DNA of 64,000 bases, from NCBI RefSeq assembly GCF_902753875.1, contig NZ_CADDTS010000048.1, positions 62,001 through 126,000 of the forward strand, given 5' to 3'. Below the pieces are notes generated by a model. The model did no database searches and was not told the DNA's origin. It worked only from the letters and a program-made list of their open reading frames with translations. Below are positions 11,341-19,635 of this stretch, one piece after another (position 1 is the first letter of the stretch; each line of letters starts with the position of its first letter). Made by a program: the position numbers and the translations under genes. The stretch is from Acinetobacter bouvetii (GTDB taxonomy: Bacteria > Pseudomonadota > Gammaproteobacteria > Pseudomonadales > Moraxellaceae).

Positions 11341-11743
11341 ATGGCCAAAAATGCGAGACAGAAAATGTCAAAGAGGGCCCATATGGGCTGAACATCAGAA
11401 AGCAGGCACTTGAGGATTAAGCCAAGAAAATATGATTGTCTAGATATGCTTTATACATCACATTATTTAGCAAGAGAAACAAAGATTCTAGCCTATATCC
11501 TTATTGTAAACTTGTAATAAAAACATAATAAGTATCTGAATTTGTTTTACTTTTATATGAAATCAAAAAAGACAGATATTTTGCGCTGATTTACTGCAAT
11601 TGTGATGATGAAAAATGTAGATTTTAAAATGTGATTTTTATATTTAATGTATTTTTTGATACATTTTTGTCAGTTTTTGTTATTGGCTGACAAAAATTAT
11701 CAGTATATAAAGAGTATTCCACTTAAGGAAGAGAGAGTGGGTT
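11341..11743. other. AT-rich gap with an 11-bp inverted repeat before a tiny gene
   Basis: No ORF. ATTTTTGTCAG (11663-11673) and CTGACAAAAAT (11687-11697) form a perfect 11-bp inverted repeat with a 13-bp spacer, directly upstream of TATATAAAG (about 11704) and the 28-residue gene at 11744. It fits an operator or a leader hairpin for that gene. Confidence 0.5.
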
Positions 11744-11830
11744 ATGAAAACTATAGAACTATTTGTAACTTCATCATTTGCTCTTATGCTCATGTTTGTT
11801 ATCTATGCGTTTGGTCAAATGTTTAACTAA
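11744..11830 (+). CDS. 28-residue single-span membrane peptide
   Basis: The peptide starts MKTIELFV and ends QMFN, with one hydrophobic stretch covering about residues 9-24, so it should insert in the inner membrane. Support for a real gene: a purine-rich AAGGAAGAGAGAG site at 11726-11738, a likely promoter with an inverted repeat upstream, and a very strong terminator 12 bp after the stop. The family is not recognised. Proteins of this size usually modulate a larger membrane partner, but no partner can be named. Confidence 0.7.
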   Translation: MKTIELFVTSSFALMLMFVIYAFGQMFN

Positions 11831-11842
11831 GCAAACATATAT

Positions 11843-11868
11843 AAAAAAGCACCCTAGGGTGCTTTTTT
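11843..11868 (+). terminator. Strong Rho-independent terminator
   Basis: AAAAAAGCACCC mirrored by GGGTGCTTTTTT, a perfectly self-complementary 26-bp element ending in Ts, directly after the 28-residue ORF. Confidence 0.9.
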
Positions 11869-12065
11869 ATGAATCAACTTCATGAAGAGTCGTACAAGAC
11901 TGCTCAATTTTGTCTTATGCATCTTTTACTGCATGTTTAGCATGTTCCGATTTTAATTGGGACTCTGCTTTATTGATCAGACTCACGATTTAAATTGCAG
12001 TTTTGATTTTTTAAAATTGGATGAATTATTCAACTCACTCCTCATTTTTTCAATCAATCAGGTAA

Positions 12066-12353
12066 TTACTGCTGCTGATTATTTTGGTCATTTTGATTTT
12101 GTCGAAAATCTTGTTGCTGACCAGTCTGTTGGCGTTGATTTTCATTCTGCTGTTGCTGTCTTTGGTTTGGGTTTTGCTGCTGCTGTTGACCTTGATTTGG
12201 ATTTTGATGTTGCTGCTGTCCTTGATTAGGACTCTGTTGTTGCTGTTGCCCTTGATTAGGATTCTGCTGTTGCTGTTGCCCTTGGTTAGGATTCTGAGGT
12301 TGCTGTTGCATTTGATTTGTGTTTTGATCTTGTGGGTTATTTGGATTACTCAT
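12066..12353 (-). CDS. Gln/Asn-rich low-complexity hydrophilic protein
   Basis: 95 residues, more than half Gln or Asn, without hydrophobic segments. After MSNPNNPQDQ the body is built from tandem 10-residue units of the type NPNQGQQQQQ, followed by a more varied tail ending NNQQQ. It should be intrinsically disordered and cytoplasmic. The frame is open to 12419, but AAGAGGTG before the ATG at 12353 sets the start. Similar composition is seen at 15357 and 31606. Function unknown; a stress or desiccation role is only a guess. Confidence 0.65.
   Translation of the reverse strand: MSNPNNPQDQNTNQMQQQPQNPNQGQQQQQNPNQGQQQQQSPNQGQQQHQNPNQGQQQQQNPNQRQQQQNENQRQQTGQQQDFRQNQNDQNNQQQ
12146..12295 (-). 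repeat. Five tandem 30-bp units inside the Gln-rich gene
   Basis: 30-bp units at 12146, 12176, 12206, 12236 and 12266 each encode one NPNQGQQQQQ-type decapeptide and differ at a few bases. The unit length is a multiple of three, so copy changes would keep the frame. Confidence 0.85.
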
Positions 12354-13237
12354 TACGACACCTCTTAATAATATATTTGTCATAAAATCTGTATAACCAG
12401 ATATAATTATTATTAGCATGAATATTTTATTTAAAAATAAAATGGATGTTACATGATGTTTAGAATGTAATTGAGAGTGTTTGTTATAAAATTAGTGCAA
12501 TGAAATATATCAATAATTATAGTTAATTTGATTTACAAATTTTATTTTATATATGAAATTAAAACCATCTGTTTTAATTGTATTATCTAAATTTTTACAT
12601 ATTTTATGAAAAAGCTAACTCAATTTTTTCTTTCCTTTAAATAAATATCTATAACTGTATACCTTATTTTTAAACAAGATAGCATAAAAAATAGCTACTT
12701 TTTTGTGGATTTTCTGATCTTTCATATTTGATTAAGCCTATATTTCTTGCGTAGATTTATAAATTTTATAACATTGAAATTATTTGTTATTTTATTTAAA
12801 ATAGTTGTATTTTTTATAAAAAACATATTGCGATATTATAAGATTTATTTCCTTCACCATTAGAGCATAACATGCTAAACCTCTATTTAGGATTTCACTT
12901 AAAATGGAGTTAAAGAGAATTGATGCGATAAATAGGCTGCTGAAAAATCTAGATAAAATAAATTTTAAATTTTTCTATTAATTTATAATGTACACTAGCC
13001 ATATTTTTCATTTTATTGTAATTACTTATTTGAATTTTAAAAAAATAAAGTTAATGATAAAAATGCCTAAAAGTGGTCTGAGCATTATTTTATGAAATTA
13101 CTTTTTAACCCTTTGATATTTATATTTTGATTATTTTTTGCTCAACACAAAGTAAACGAATGATAACAATTATAGGGTTTGATCCATCCAGAATTTTGAA
13201 CTAAGGTCATAATCTTATTACCGCTTGGAGAATAAAA
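12354..13237. other. Long, extremely AT-rich gene-free stretch
   Basis: About 880 bp without a supportable ORF; the few start codons open frames of at most about 25 codons with no ribosome binding site. No hairpin-plus-T-run stands out. It must contain the promoters of the diverging genes at 12353 and 13238. Confidence 0.6.
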
Positions 13238-14644
13238 ATGCCAGTAGCAGTAAAAAAACATTCCTTAGAATTACTTGATAAAAATCAGCAAAGTTATTGT
13301 GATTTAGTCTCTTTTTTTCAGAACCCTGATATTTCTATTCATGTGAAAGAAAAGAAAGCATCCAGCTTCTTAAGACACGAAATCCAAATAATGAATTCTG
13401 ACACGGTGGAATTTCCTTCCAATATTACAAAAATACAGGATTGGATTAAAAATAATAATAAAATGCAATGTCTTGAATATCAGTCTTATCTGGAAAGACG
13501 AAAAAATGGAGCAGGGCGAGAATATTTTAAAAATATTGGTCAAGCCTTTGAGTTTTTAGTGAAAGTTGCACCCGTTAAAAAGGCCGATGGTTCCTGGTTA
13601 TATAGCATGGTGCATTATTGGAATGATCCTGTTTTCAGGGATTTAATCCAAATCTATGTTGAAGAACTGGGACTAGGCATAGCCAAAGCGAACCATGTGT
13701 GTGTATTTGATGATTTAATTCTAGATTTGGGCCTGGAACATTTCGTCCTGGATTTGGAAGATGAATATTATCATCAGCCGGCAATTCAACTGGCTCTGGC
13801 TTATGCACCGCCTGAATTTATTCCAGAAATTATTGGATTTAATCTGGCCTATGAGCAACTTCCTTTACATTTGCTAATCACAAATTATGAGTTAAATGAA
13901 TTAGGGATTGATTCACATTATTTCAATCTCCATATCACCATCGACAATATGGATAATGGTCATTCACATCTTTCTGTCAAAGCCTTTGAAAAAATATACA
14001 GTAAATTCAGGGATAAAAATTCTTTTATTGATAAGATTAAAATCGGCTTTGCTTTAAACGATAAAGGATTATCTTCCAGACAGATTTTAAAAAATCTGAA
14101 TCTTGATGCTTTGGTGCTGAAAATTTTGAAACGTAAAGCAATCCTGGGCAATCTTATACACAGTCATAAATGTATACTTAATGATAAAGCTGTTAATGAG
14201 TGGCTTTCTACCCCTGAGTCTGTAGAGGAGTTTGTCGAGATATTAATAGATAAAAAATGGATTAACTTGAATCAAGATCCAGAGCAAAGCCGTTTTTGGA
14301 AGTTGATTAGTCATGCAGAAGGAAAAATGTATGGTGTGTTTAATTCGACCGAGAAGCAGATAATCTATGACTGGATTGCTGGAGATTTGATTCAACGTGC
14401 AGGTTTTAAGCGGCAAAAAATTGCTTTAGTAAATAAAAATCACCAAGATTTCGCGTTTAGTTTTTTATTGAATGAAGAGCTTGAACAGATACAGCACCAG
14501 ATTGCTGAAACTGGAAATCTGGCGCTCAAGATGAATAAACTCTTGCCTTATCTGGCACCGCATAGTCACCATAGCGAAACTGGACTGTGGTGTACCCAAC
14601 GTTTTGTTGATTTTCTTTTTCCATTTCTTAGTGATAAAAAGTGA
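13238..14644 (+). CDS. Heme-oxygenase-like iron-containing redox enzyme (HDO type)
   Basis: 468 residues. The region around 196-250 (EIIGFNLAYEQLPLH then NELGIDSHYFNLH and DNMDNGHSHL) matches the iron-containing redox enzyme family with a heme-oxygenase fold. Glu206, His211, His232, Asp236, Asp239 and His242 are candidate iron ligands. Members use a diiron site to oxidise small molecules, often in natural-product pathways. An N-terminal 80 residues and a long C-terminal part (to LAPHSHHSETG) flank the core. GGAGAA precedes the ATG. It is a lone gene with no biosynthetic neighbours, so the substrate is unknown. Confidence 0.65.
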   Translation: MPVAVKKHSLELLDKNQQSYCDLVSFFQNPDISIHVKEKKASSFLRHEIQIMNSDTVEFPSNITKIQDWIKNNNKMQCLEYQSYLERRKNGAGREYFKNIGQAFEFLVKVAPVKKADGSWLYSMVHYWNDPVFRDLIQIYVEELGLGIAKANHVCVFDDLILDLGLEHFVLDLEDEYYHQPAIQLALAYAPPEFIPEIIGFNLAYEQLPLHLLITNYELNELGIDSHYFNLHITIDNMDNGHSHLSVKAFEKIYSKFRDKNSFIDKIKIGFALNDKGLSSRQILKNLNLDALVLKILKRKAILGNLIHSHKCILNDKAVNEWLSTPESVEEFVEILIDKKWINLNQDPEQSRFWKLISHAEGKMYGVFNSTEKQIIYDWIAGDLIQRAGFKRQKIALVNKNHQDFAFSFLLNEELEQIQHQIAETGNLALKMNKLLPYLAPHSHHSETGLWCTQRFVDFLFPFLSDKK

Positions 14645-15356
14645 TTAGTTGATATGCTTTTTTTACTGTCAGATCTAAATAGGTTATAGGTTAATTGTTG
14701 TCTACATTTCAGTTTAATAAGTATTTTTTACAAAAAAAAGCCCCGCTTGAAGTTGGGGTTTTTTAATTTAGATTTAAATACTTAACGGGAAATTCGGCTA
14801 GGCTTCTTATGATTGGTACGCAATTTATGAATTAATTTAGTGCGGTATATACTGGATAAATGGTAGTGCTGTATTCAGGGTAACATTTTATAGCTAAATT
14901 TTTGATTTCAGATCAGGAATGAAGATGTCGATTTGATTTAAATTTTGTTACACAGTATTTTTTCTTATTTCTCTTTACTTCGAATCTTATAAAATTTTGT
15001 TATTTATAAATAAGCTATTAAATATACGGGATATATTTTTTGTAGTAAATATGCTGTTAATTATTTTAATATTTTTGAACTGGGTTTTATTTTATTTTTT
15101 AAAAGATGGTTAAATTATTAATCTATCCATTTGTTTTATGGACTTTTTTATATAAATAAATTGTATTGTATTTTTTAATTTTTTAGATAATTTTCTGTTT
15201 AATAATCATATTTATTTTTGAGTTTATTTGTATTGTATTATTATATTTTGATACATCATTATCGTTTTTATTTAGTTAACTTGGGTATATGCTGATATTG
15301 TGATTAATAATTAGGCCGGTAAATTTTATTAAATAATGGTAATAAGGAATAGTGTT
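14645..15356. other. AT-rich gene-free stretch
   Basis: Apart from the terminator at 14732-14764 no ORF, RNA gene or repeat can be supported. Confidence 0.5.
14732..14764 (+). terminator. Rho-independent terminator
   Basis: AAAGCCCC and GGGGTTTT pair (one G-T wobble) around CTTGAAG-type loop bases and are followed by a T run. It ends the iron-enzyme transcript about 90 bp after its stop. Confidence 0.75.
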
Positions 15357-15497
15357 ATGTCTAAATCAAAATCACAGAACCAAACTGATATGAATCAACG
15401 CAATCAACCGATTAAGCAGCCACATCATTTACCCCAACAAGACCATAAGCATAATCAGCAAAAAGACACTGAAAAGCAGTCACAAAGTGATAAATAG
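15357..15497 (+). CDS. 46-residue hydrophilic Gln/Lys-rich protein
   Basis: A small protein starting MSKSKSQNQTD and ending QSQSDK, composed almost wholly of Gln, Lys, Asn, Ser, Asp and His, hence disordered and soluble. AAGGA lies 9 bp before the ATG. It resembles in composition and size the 46-residue protein at 31606 and the larger one at 12066. It is followed by a hairpin and two small genes on the same strand. Function unknown. Confidence 0.6.
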   Translation: MSKSKSQNQTDMNQRNQPIKQPHHLPQQDHKHNQQKDTEKQSQSDK

Positions 15498-15526
15498 AAT
15501 GGCTTCCTGGTTCAGGTAAATGGATG

Positions 15527-15551
15527 TTTAAAGGGGTAAAGCCCCTTTAAA
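15527..15551 (+). terminator. Intergenic hairpin without T run
   Basis: TTTAAAGGGG-taaag-CCCCTTTAAA is a perfect 10-bp stem. No T run follows, and the ribosome binding site of the 15570 gene begins a few bases later. It is more likely an RNA processing or attenuation element than a full terminator. Confidence 0.5.
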
Positions 15552-15569
15552 TAGTAGAAGGAGTTAGGG

Positions 15570-15791
15570 ATGAATATTAAACCGGTAAAAGCGCATAAAA
15601 TGAATGAGGATTTTGATACTTCACCAACAGTCATCTATACCGGTGAGTATGATGATGAGCATAATTTGGTGAATGTCTATGACTCATCTCAAGAGCAGTT
15701 AACCAAAATCATGGGTACCAATCAATGGATTTTAAATTCGACAGGTGAAATTTATTTTATAGAAGAGGATGTTCCTTATTTCGCAAATTAA
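15570..15791 (+). CDS. Small protein, unknown function, related to its downstream neighbour
   Basis: 73 residues, acidic, all-beta looking: TGEYDDEHNLVNVYDSS, then TNQWILNSTGEIYFIEED. AGAAGGAG gives a strong ribosome binding site. The next gene (15806) has the same order of motifs, YD-x2-G/H-x-(V/I)N-x2-Y and later GE(I/V)(Y/W), so the two are probably diverged paralogues encoded in tandem 14 bp apart. No family recognised. Confidence 0.6.
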   Translation: MNIKPVKAHKMNEDFDTSPTVIYTGEYDDEHNLVNVYDSSQEQLTKIMGTNQWILNSTGEIYFIEEDVPYFAN

Positions 15792-15805
15792 CAAGGTCAT
15801 ACGAG

Positions 15806-16015
15806 ATGAATACAGTAACGACTTTTCCACAGAAATTGGTCACATTTTACAAGTTAGATAGTCCGGATATTCAGCGTGGTATTTGGGCTAATTATGATAA
15901 AAATGGACAATTTATTAATCTAACTAATTATTACGGTAAAAAACTGGATTTGATTGGACCAGATCGAGTGCGTATAGATGGAGAAGTATGGGTCAGTAAA
16001 GAGAATTTTAAGTAA
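15806..16015 (+). CDS. Small protein, unknown function, paralogue-like to 15570
   Basis: 69 residues with WANYDKNGQFINLTNYYG and IDGEVWVSKENF, matching the layout of the preceding 73-residue protein. The 14-bp gap suggests one transcript. It has no signal peptide, membrane segment or cysteine. Function unknown. Confidence 0.6.
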   Translation: MNTVTTFPQKLVTFYKLDSPDIQRGIWANYDKNGQFINLTNYYGKKLDLIGPDRVRIDGEVWVSKENFK

Positions 16016-16252
16016 GTGATATGCGTGATTTACTCTGCTTTATTATATTGATTTATAGGTATAGATATCAATTCGTGCTGAATAAACCAGATTTAAAACC
16101 AGATATTTGAAAATTTCCAGTATTTTTAATAAAAATAAATATTGAATTTAAAAAATAATTTTTTAGTTTGCATAAGCTATAAAATATCACTTTAAGTTAA
16201 CAGTTGTGTTATATATTGATCATTCTTATGAAAGCTACTATGGCAAGTAAAA

Positions 16253-16510
16253 ATGATTTCAAAACAATTAAGAATACTGAGTACCGTTCTAGCCATTATG
16301 GGTCTTTGTTTATTTTTTATTTTTCAATATTTTTTACAGCCTACAGTTCTAGGCGGCTTTAATGAAGGCACTGAACAGTACAATGGTTATCGTTATGCAC
16401 AAGATAATCAGCTCAAATCAGAAGAGCAGTGTGATGATGAAAAAGATGATCCAGAGATGCATGTTAATCAGGAATTCCTAGAGGGATGTAAGCGCTATTT
16501 TCATCAATAG
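16253..16510 (+). CDS. Small single-span membrane-anchored acidic protein
   Basis: 85 residues: one hydrophobic segment at about 10-27 (LSTVLAIMGLCLFFIFQYFL) and an acidic soluble tail with two Cys (EEQCDDEKDDPE and EGCKRYFHQ), likely facing the periplasm. The ribosome binding site is weak. A 44-codon frame from 16228 overlaps it, but the 85-residue frame is longer and has real-protein composition. Unrecognised. Confidence 0.5.
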   Translation: MISKQLRILSTVLAIMGLCLFFIFQYFLQPTVLGGFNEGTEQYNGYRYAQDNQLKSEEQCDDEKDDPEMHVNQEFLEGCKRYFHQ

Positions 16511-16573
16511 TGATTCATCGCGGAGAATATGCAAAAGTCATCATCAAATTCAACTGAATAAGCATCAAAATAA

Positions 16574-16601
16574 AAACCCTTTCAAATTAAAGAAAGGGTT
16601 T
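16574..16601 (-). terminator. Terminator of the DUF2171 gene
   Basis: AAACCCTTTC / GAAAGGGTTT 10-bp stem. The T-rich side (TTTTTATTTT) lies on the minus strand, so it serves the gene at 16626-16859. Confidence 0.8.
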
Positions 16602-16625
16602 AGCTTTTGAATGGAGTTGTTTTGC

Positions 16626-16859
16626 TCAGGCAGCAACCCAATGACTTTTAACTTCTTCAGAGTCTACATTGAGCATAACTTGATTGTCTTTGATCTCACT
16701 TACCCATGAAAGTGGGATAAGGTGATGACTACCTTCTTCGTTTCTTGTCAGCTTAATTTGATCTGTTCCTTGAAGATGATCCACAGTTCCTACCTTGGTA
16801 CCACATGTTGCAATTACATCGGCATGCTTGGTAATGTCATTTACATTGAAAGTCGCCAT
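16626..16859 (-). CDS. DUF2171 domain protein
   Basis: A 77-residue single-domain protein. The pattern ITKHADVIATCGTKVGTVDHL, then LTRNEEGSHHLIPLSWV and an acidic stretch ending SHW, is that of DUF2171, a PRC-barrel-like small beta domain often seen in stress-linked proteins of soil and plant bacteria. AGGAGAGG precedes the ATG (minus strand). No partner gene is nearby. Confidence 0.8.
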   Translation of the reverse strand: MATFNVNDITKHADVIATCGTKVGTVDHLQGTDQIKLTRNEEGSHHLIPLSWVSEIKDNQVMLNVDSEEVKSHWVAA

Positions 16860-17227
16860 TTCATACCTCTCCTATACTATATAGCGGTAATCTTGCACAC
16901 TCTAATTTACGGCATTCTTAAGGCTTTATCTCTATATATATGCAAAAGGGAACAAAACTTTAATTAAGTTTACTTTATGACCTGATTATAAAAAATAAAT
17001 GATTTTAAATGCATGATTAATTGAAAAAATTAATATTTTAATAATATCTGCAACTTTTTGTTATTTTATGCATTTGTGACATATAAAATTAATTTTGAAG
17101 TTAAAATATTTATATTAAGTTTAATTATTGCTAATAAAAAAATTCATGCTGCGAATGATGAATATGTATATATGACGATAGAAAATTCAATATGGGACTA
17201 AAAATACCTTAATACAGTAACGACGAA
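16860..17227. other. AT-rich gene-free stretch
   Basis: No ORF or RNA structure can be supported. It contains the DUF2171 promoter region and the downstream end of the SRAP gene. Confidence 0.5.
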
Positions 17228-17860
17228 TTACAGATGTTTTTCTGTTAAATTCTTTTGTGGTGTTGCGATATATTCATCTTTCATTTCAAAGAAGAACTGA
17301 GGGGCTTGTTCATTTTTACAACTAAGCCATTCTCTTCGATAATCATCTGGAATTACGATCACGGAACGCTTTTCACCATTAGGTGAGTGAAACTGCCTCA
17401 TAAAAGGGTGCTGATCAGCATTGATGGTGAGCAAGCTCATTGAACGCACAGCCTTATTATCGATAACTGCATTTTCATAAATTGCTGCGAGGGTAAATGG
17501 CAATCCATCTTTGCGAAATATGGCAAACCAATGCGGTTTACCTTCTATATATTTGGGTTCAAAGATGGTTTCCACAGGAACAAGGGCAAATTGGTTTTTA
17601 TGCCATGCATGCCGGAAACTGGGTTTTTCGGCAACAGTTTCTGTTCTGGCGTTATAGGTATGACGACCATATTTGAGTTCTTTGGCCCAAAATGGAATCA
17701 GTCCAAATTTTGCCAGATCCCATTCAGGTTGATCAGCACCATGCATTAAGATAGGTGCATCATATAAGGGGAAAGTATGCTCAGGATATGCAAATGGTGG
17801 TTCGCAAAGCCCAAGCAGAAAGGCACGATTTGATTTGATTGTTTCAAATATTGCACACAT
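17228..17860 (-). CDS. SOS-response-associated peptidase (SRAP; YedK/HMCES family), divergent
   Basis: 210 residues. SRAP proteins crosslink to abasic sites in single-stranded DNA through Cys2, exposed after Met removal; here the protein begins MCAIF if the ATG at 17858-17860 is used, which is why the TTG extension to 17872 is rejected. Other family features are YNARTET, VPVETIFEP (the usual catalytic Glu region) and LLTINADQHPFMRQFHSP with the conserved His. The motifs are looser than in YedK, so it is a divergent member. Single gene. Confidence 0.82.
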   Translation of the reverse strand: MCAIFETIKSNRAFLLGLCEPPFAYPEHTFPLYDAPILMHGADQPEWDLAKFGLIPFWAKELKYGRHTYNARTETVAEKPSFRHAWHKNQFALVPVETIFEPKYIEGKPHWFAIFRKDGLPFTLAAIYENAVIDNKAVRSMSLLTINADQHPFMRQFHSPNGEKRSVIVIPDDYRREWLSCKNEQAPQFFFEMKDEYIATPQKNLTEKHL

Positions 17861-18055
17861 GAGTGATCTCAATATTTTTTATTTAAAATTATTAAATCAA
17901 AAATAATCAATTTAGGTTATACATATTACAAATATTGAACTGTTTATACTAAAACTATATACCTATTTTTTTTATATTTATATGTTTCCTTTAAATGATA
18001 AAAAATAAATAAGTTAAGTTTATACGAGTTTATAATCATCATATTTATACTGAGT

Positions 18056-18295
18056 TTAATCATATTTATATAAATCGATGATTGCATCAATAAAAAAATC
18101 ATGGTCACTTCTAATCAAAAATACTTCAGCTTCACGCAAGGTAATAAAAATTTTGGCCATCGCTTTATCGGGTGTCCAAAACCATTGACTGGACAATACC
18201 AAATGGAGTTCTGAGATCTGCCAGGCATGAGCATCGTCAAACTGATCACGATAGGCAAGAAAATTTTCATGCTTTTTTATGCAATAGAGTGCCAT
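18056..18295 (-). CDS. Small hypothetical protein
   Basis: 79 residues, Trp- and Phe-rich (QISELHLVLSSQWFWTPDK, FITLREAEVFLIRSDHDFF). No signal, no clear domain. The amino-acid composition looks like a real folded protein and the ATG at 18295 is plausible. Not recognised. Confidence 0.5.
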   Translation of the reverse strand: MALYCIKKHENFLAYRDQFDDAHAWQISELHLVLSSQWFWTPDKAMAKIFITLREAEVFLIRSDHDFFIDAIIDLYKYD

Positions 18296-18480
18296 CAGTT
18301 GTTTAACCCATTCAGGGGTAAACTATGATTGTAGAAGAGATGTTTCTCTTTATGGTTTTAAAAATTGTGAAAGGAAAATCATGCCTATAAAATTGTAATT
18401 TAAAATCATATTTTTACAGGGAAAAATCTATTTAGTATCCCGATAAACGGTAAAAATATTACATGATCCAGATAATTCAT

Positions 18481-18501
18481 AAAGCCCTGATTAAGGGCTT
18501 T
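18481..18501 (-). terminator. Hairpin after the DGGGK protein gene
   Basis: AAAGCCCT-gatta-AGGGCTTT, with a modest T-containing tail on the minus strand, about 40 bp past the stop of 18544-18714. Confidence 0.5.
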
Positions 18502-18543
18502 ATGCAAGTAAAAGAACAACTAAATAAAAACTAAAAAAGTGAC

Positions 18544-18714
18544 TTAATGGGAAGCTCTTTTTTTCTTACCTCCACCATCTTGCTTGTTGACCGTAGAACA
18601 GGCAATCCGTTCCGCATCTTCTTCAGGGATACCACGTTCTTTTTCACTTTCCTCGATATGTTTGGCCTGACGTTTCTGTTTATCTGTATAAGATGATTTA
18701 TCACCTCTGGGCAT
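18544..18714 (-). CDS. Small basic 'MPRGDKSSYTDKQKRQA' family protein
   Basis: 56 residues. The N-terminus MPRGDKSSYTDKQKRQAK, the centre HIEESEKERGIPEEDAER and the tail NKQDGGGKKK match a small family found in many Proteobacteria and often annotated, without good evidence, as plasmid stabilisation protein. It is highly charged and probably disordered. AAGGAT stands 8 bp before the ATG. A single gene on the minus strand with a hairpin after it. Confidence 0.8.
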   Translation of the reverse strand: MPRGDKSSYTDKQKRQAKHIEESEKERGIPEEDAERIACSTVNKQDGGGKKKRASH

Positions 18715-19307
18715 AATCTGATCCTTCTTTAGATTTACAGTTTATTTATTGGAATAAAAATCAAACGCATTTTGGATAAGCATATGTCCATATTTAGTGA
18801 AGGAAGTTTTATATCGTGTTTTACAGTAATGATTGAATCTTAAACATGCAGTTCTTATAGACCTAACCATCAGAGAAATAGGAATCTGTCATAAAAAGCT
18901 ACGTGTTACTCGGATTAGATGAATTGTGATACTGGGTTCAAGTGCCTTTCAAAAATGCAATAGTGATACTCACTAGCAAGATAAAACTACATCTTCAAGC
19001 TCGATGGATAAAGATAAATAAGCCTATGAATGAATTAGGTGTTTTTAGTGATGCTTATAATTAAAACCATGAATTGATATTGTTTTACTTTTGACATATT
19101 CCGCTAATGTAAATGTAACTAAATTTATAGACAATATCTGAACACAGACGGGCTGTAATGAACGGGTCTGTAACACATGAAGATATCTGTATTGACCTAC
19201 CTTTACGGGTAGGTTTTTTTTATCTTTATATTTGAAAAATATAGTATTTGTACCCATATTATTATGTAGAAATACTTTTTCTAAACCATATGGGCGAGGT
19301 AAAAGAC
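18715..19307. other. Gene-free stretch with a possible small RNA
   Basis: No ORF is credible; the 70-codon minus frame at 19045-19257 runs through a plus-strand terminator and looks accidental. The terminator at 19195-19221, with TTGACA at 19091-19096 about 100 bp upstream, suggests a short untranslated RNA (see findings). Confidence 0.4.
19195..19221 (+). terminator. Rho-independent terminator without an upstream ORF
   Basis: ACCTACC-tttacg-GGTAGGT followed by eight Ts. No plus-strand gene precedes it within several hundred bases. Confidence 0.75.
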
Positions 19308-19415
19308 ATGTTTAATTCTCTGCGTAAATTATTCTGCATTCATGTTTATGAATATAACTGGGATCAGAAGCAGGGCTATATTCATGAATGCCGTAAATGT
19401 GGGAAAAATGATTAA
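19308..19415 (+). CDS. 35-residue zinc-ribbon-like peptide
   Basis: A short peptide beginning MFNSLRKLF, with CIH near residue 10 and ECRKCGKND at the end: Cys10-x-His12 and Cys28-x2-Cys31 could bind one zinc ion. GAGGT lies 7 bp before the ATG. Similar tiny zinc peptides are common in Acinetobacter chromosomes and phages. Role unknown. Confidence 0.55.
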   Translation: MFNSLRKLFCIHVYEYNWDQKQGYIHECRKCGKND

Positions 19416-19635
19416 TTCATCATTTTGATTTGATGGTTATGATTTCAATGCAGTCTAAAAATAGTCACAACTTGTGCAATTTTTTAACTTATATGAAAGT
19501 AGATGAGCAGAAATAATAACAACTAGAAAATATATACATGCAATGTAAATCAGGTTTCACCATATCAGTTCTGTAATAATTATGCAGATTAGAGTGGATT
19601 AGCTATATGTCTCTTACAATTTAATAGTGATACTT

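Noticed and set aside
12084-12368. Leu-rich plus-strand ORFs over the Gln-rich gene
   Set aside because: Complement of Gln codons; the hydrophobic repeats are an artefact of the opposite strand.
12904-12978. 24-codon ORF in the AT-rich gap
   Set aside because: AGGA is too far upstream and there is no conservation clue.
16228-16362. 44-codon ORF overlapping the gene at 16253
   Set aside because: Shorter, different frame, without a membrane or domain pattern; the 85-residue frame is preferred.
19045-19257. 70-codon minus-strand ORF
   Set aside because: Runs through a plus-strand terminator, has odd composition and lacks a ribosome binding site.
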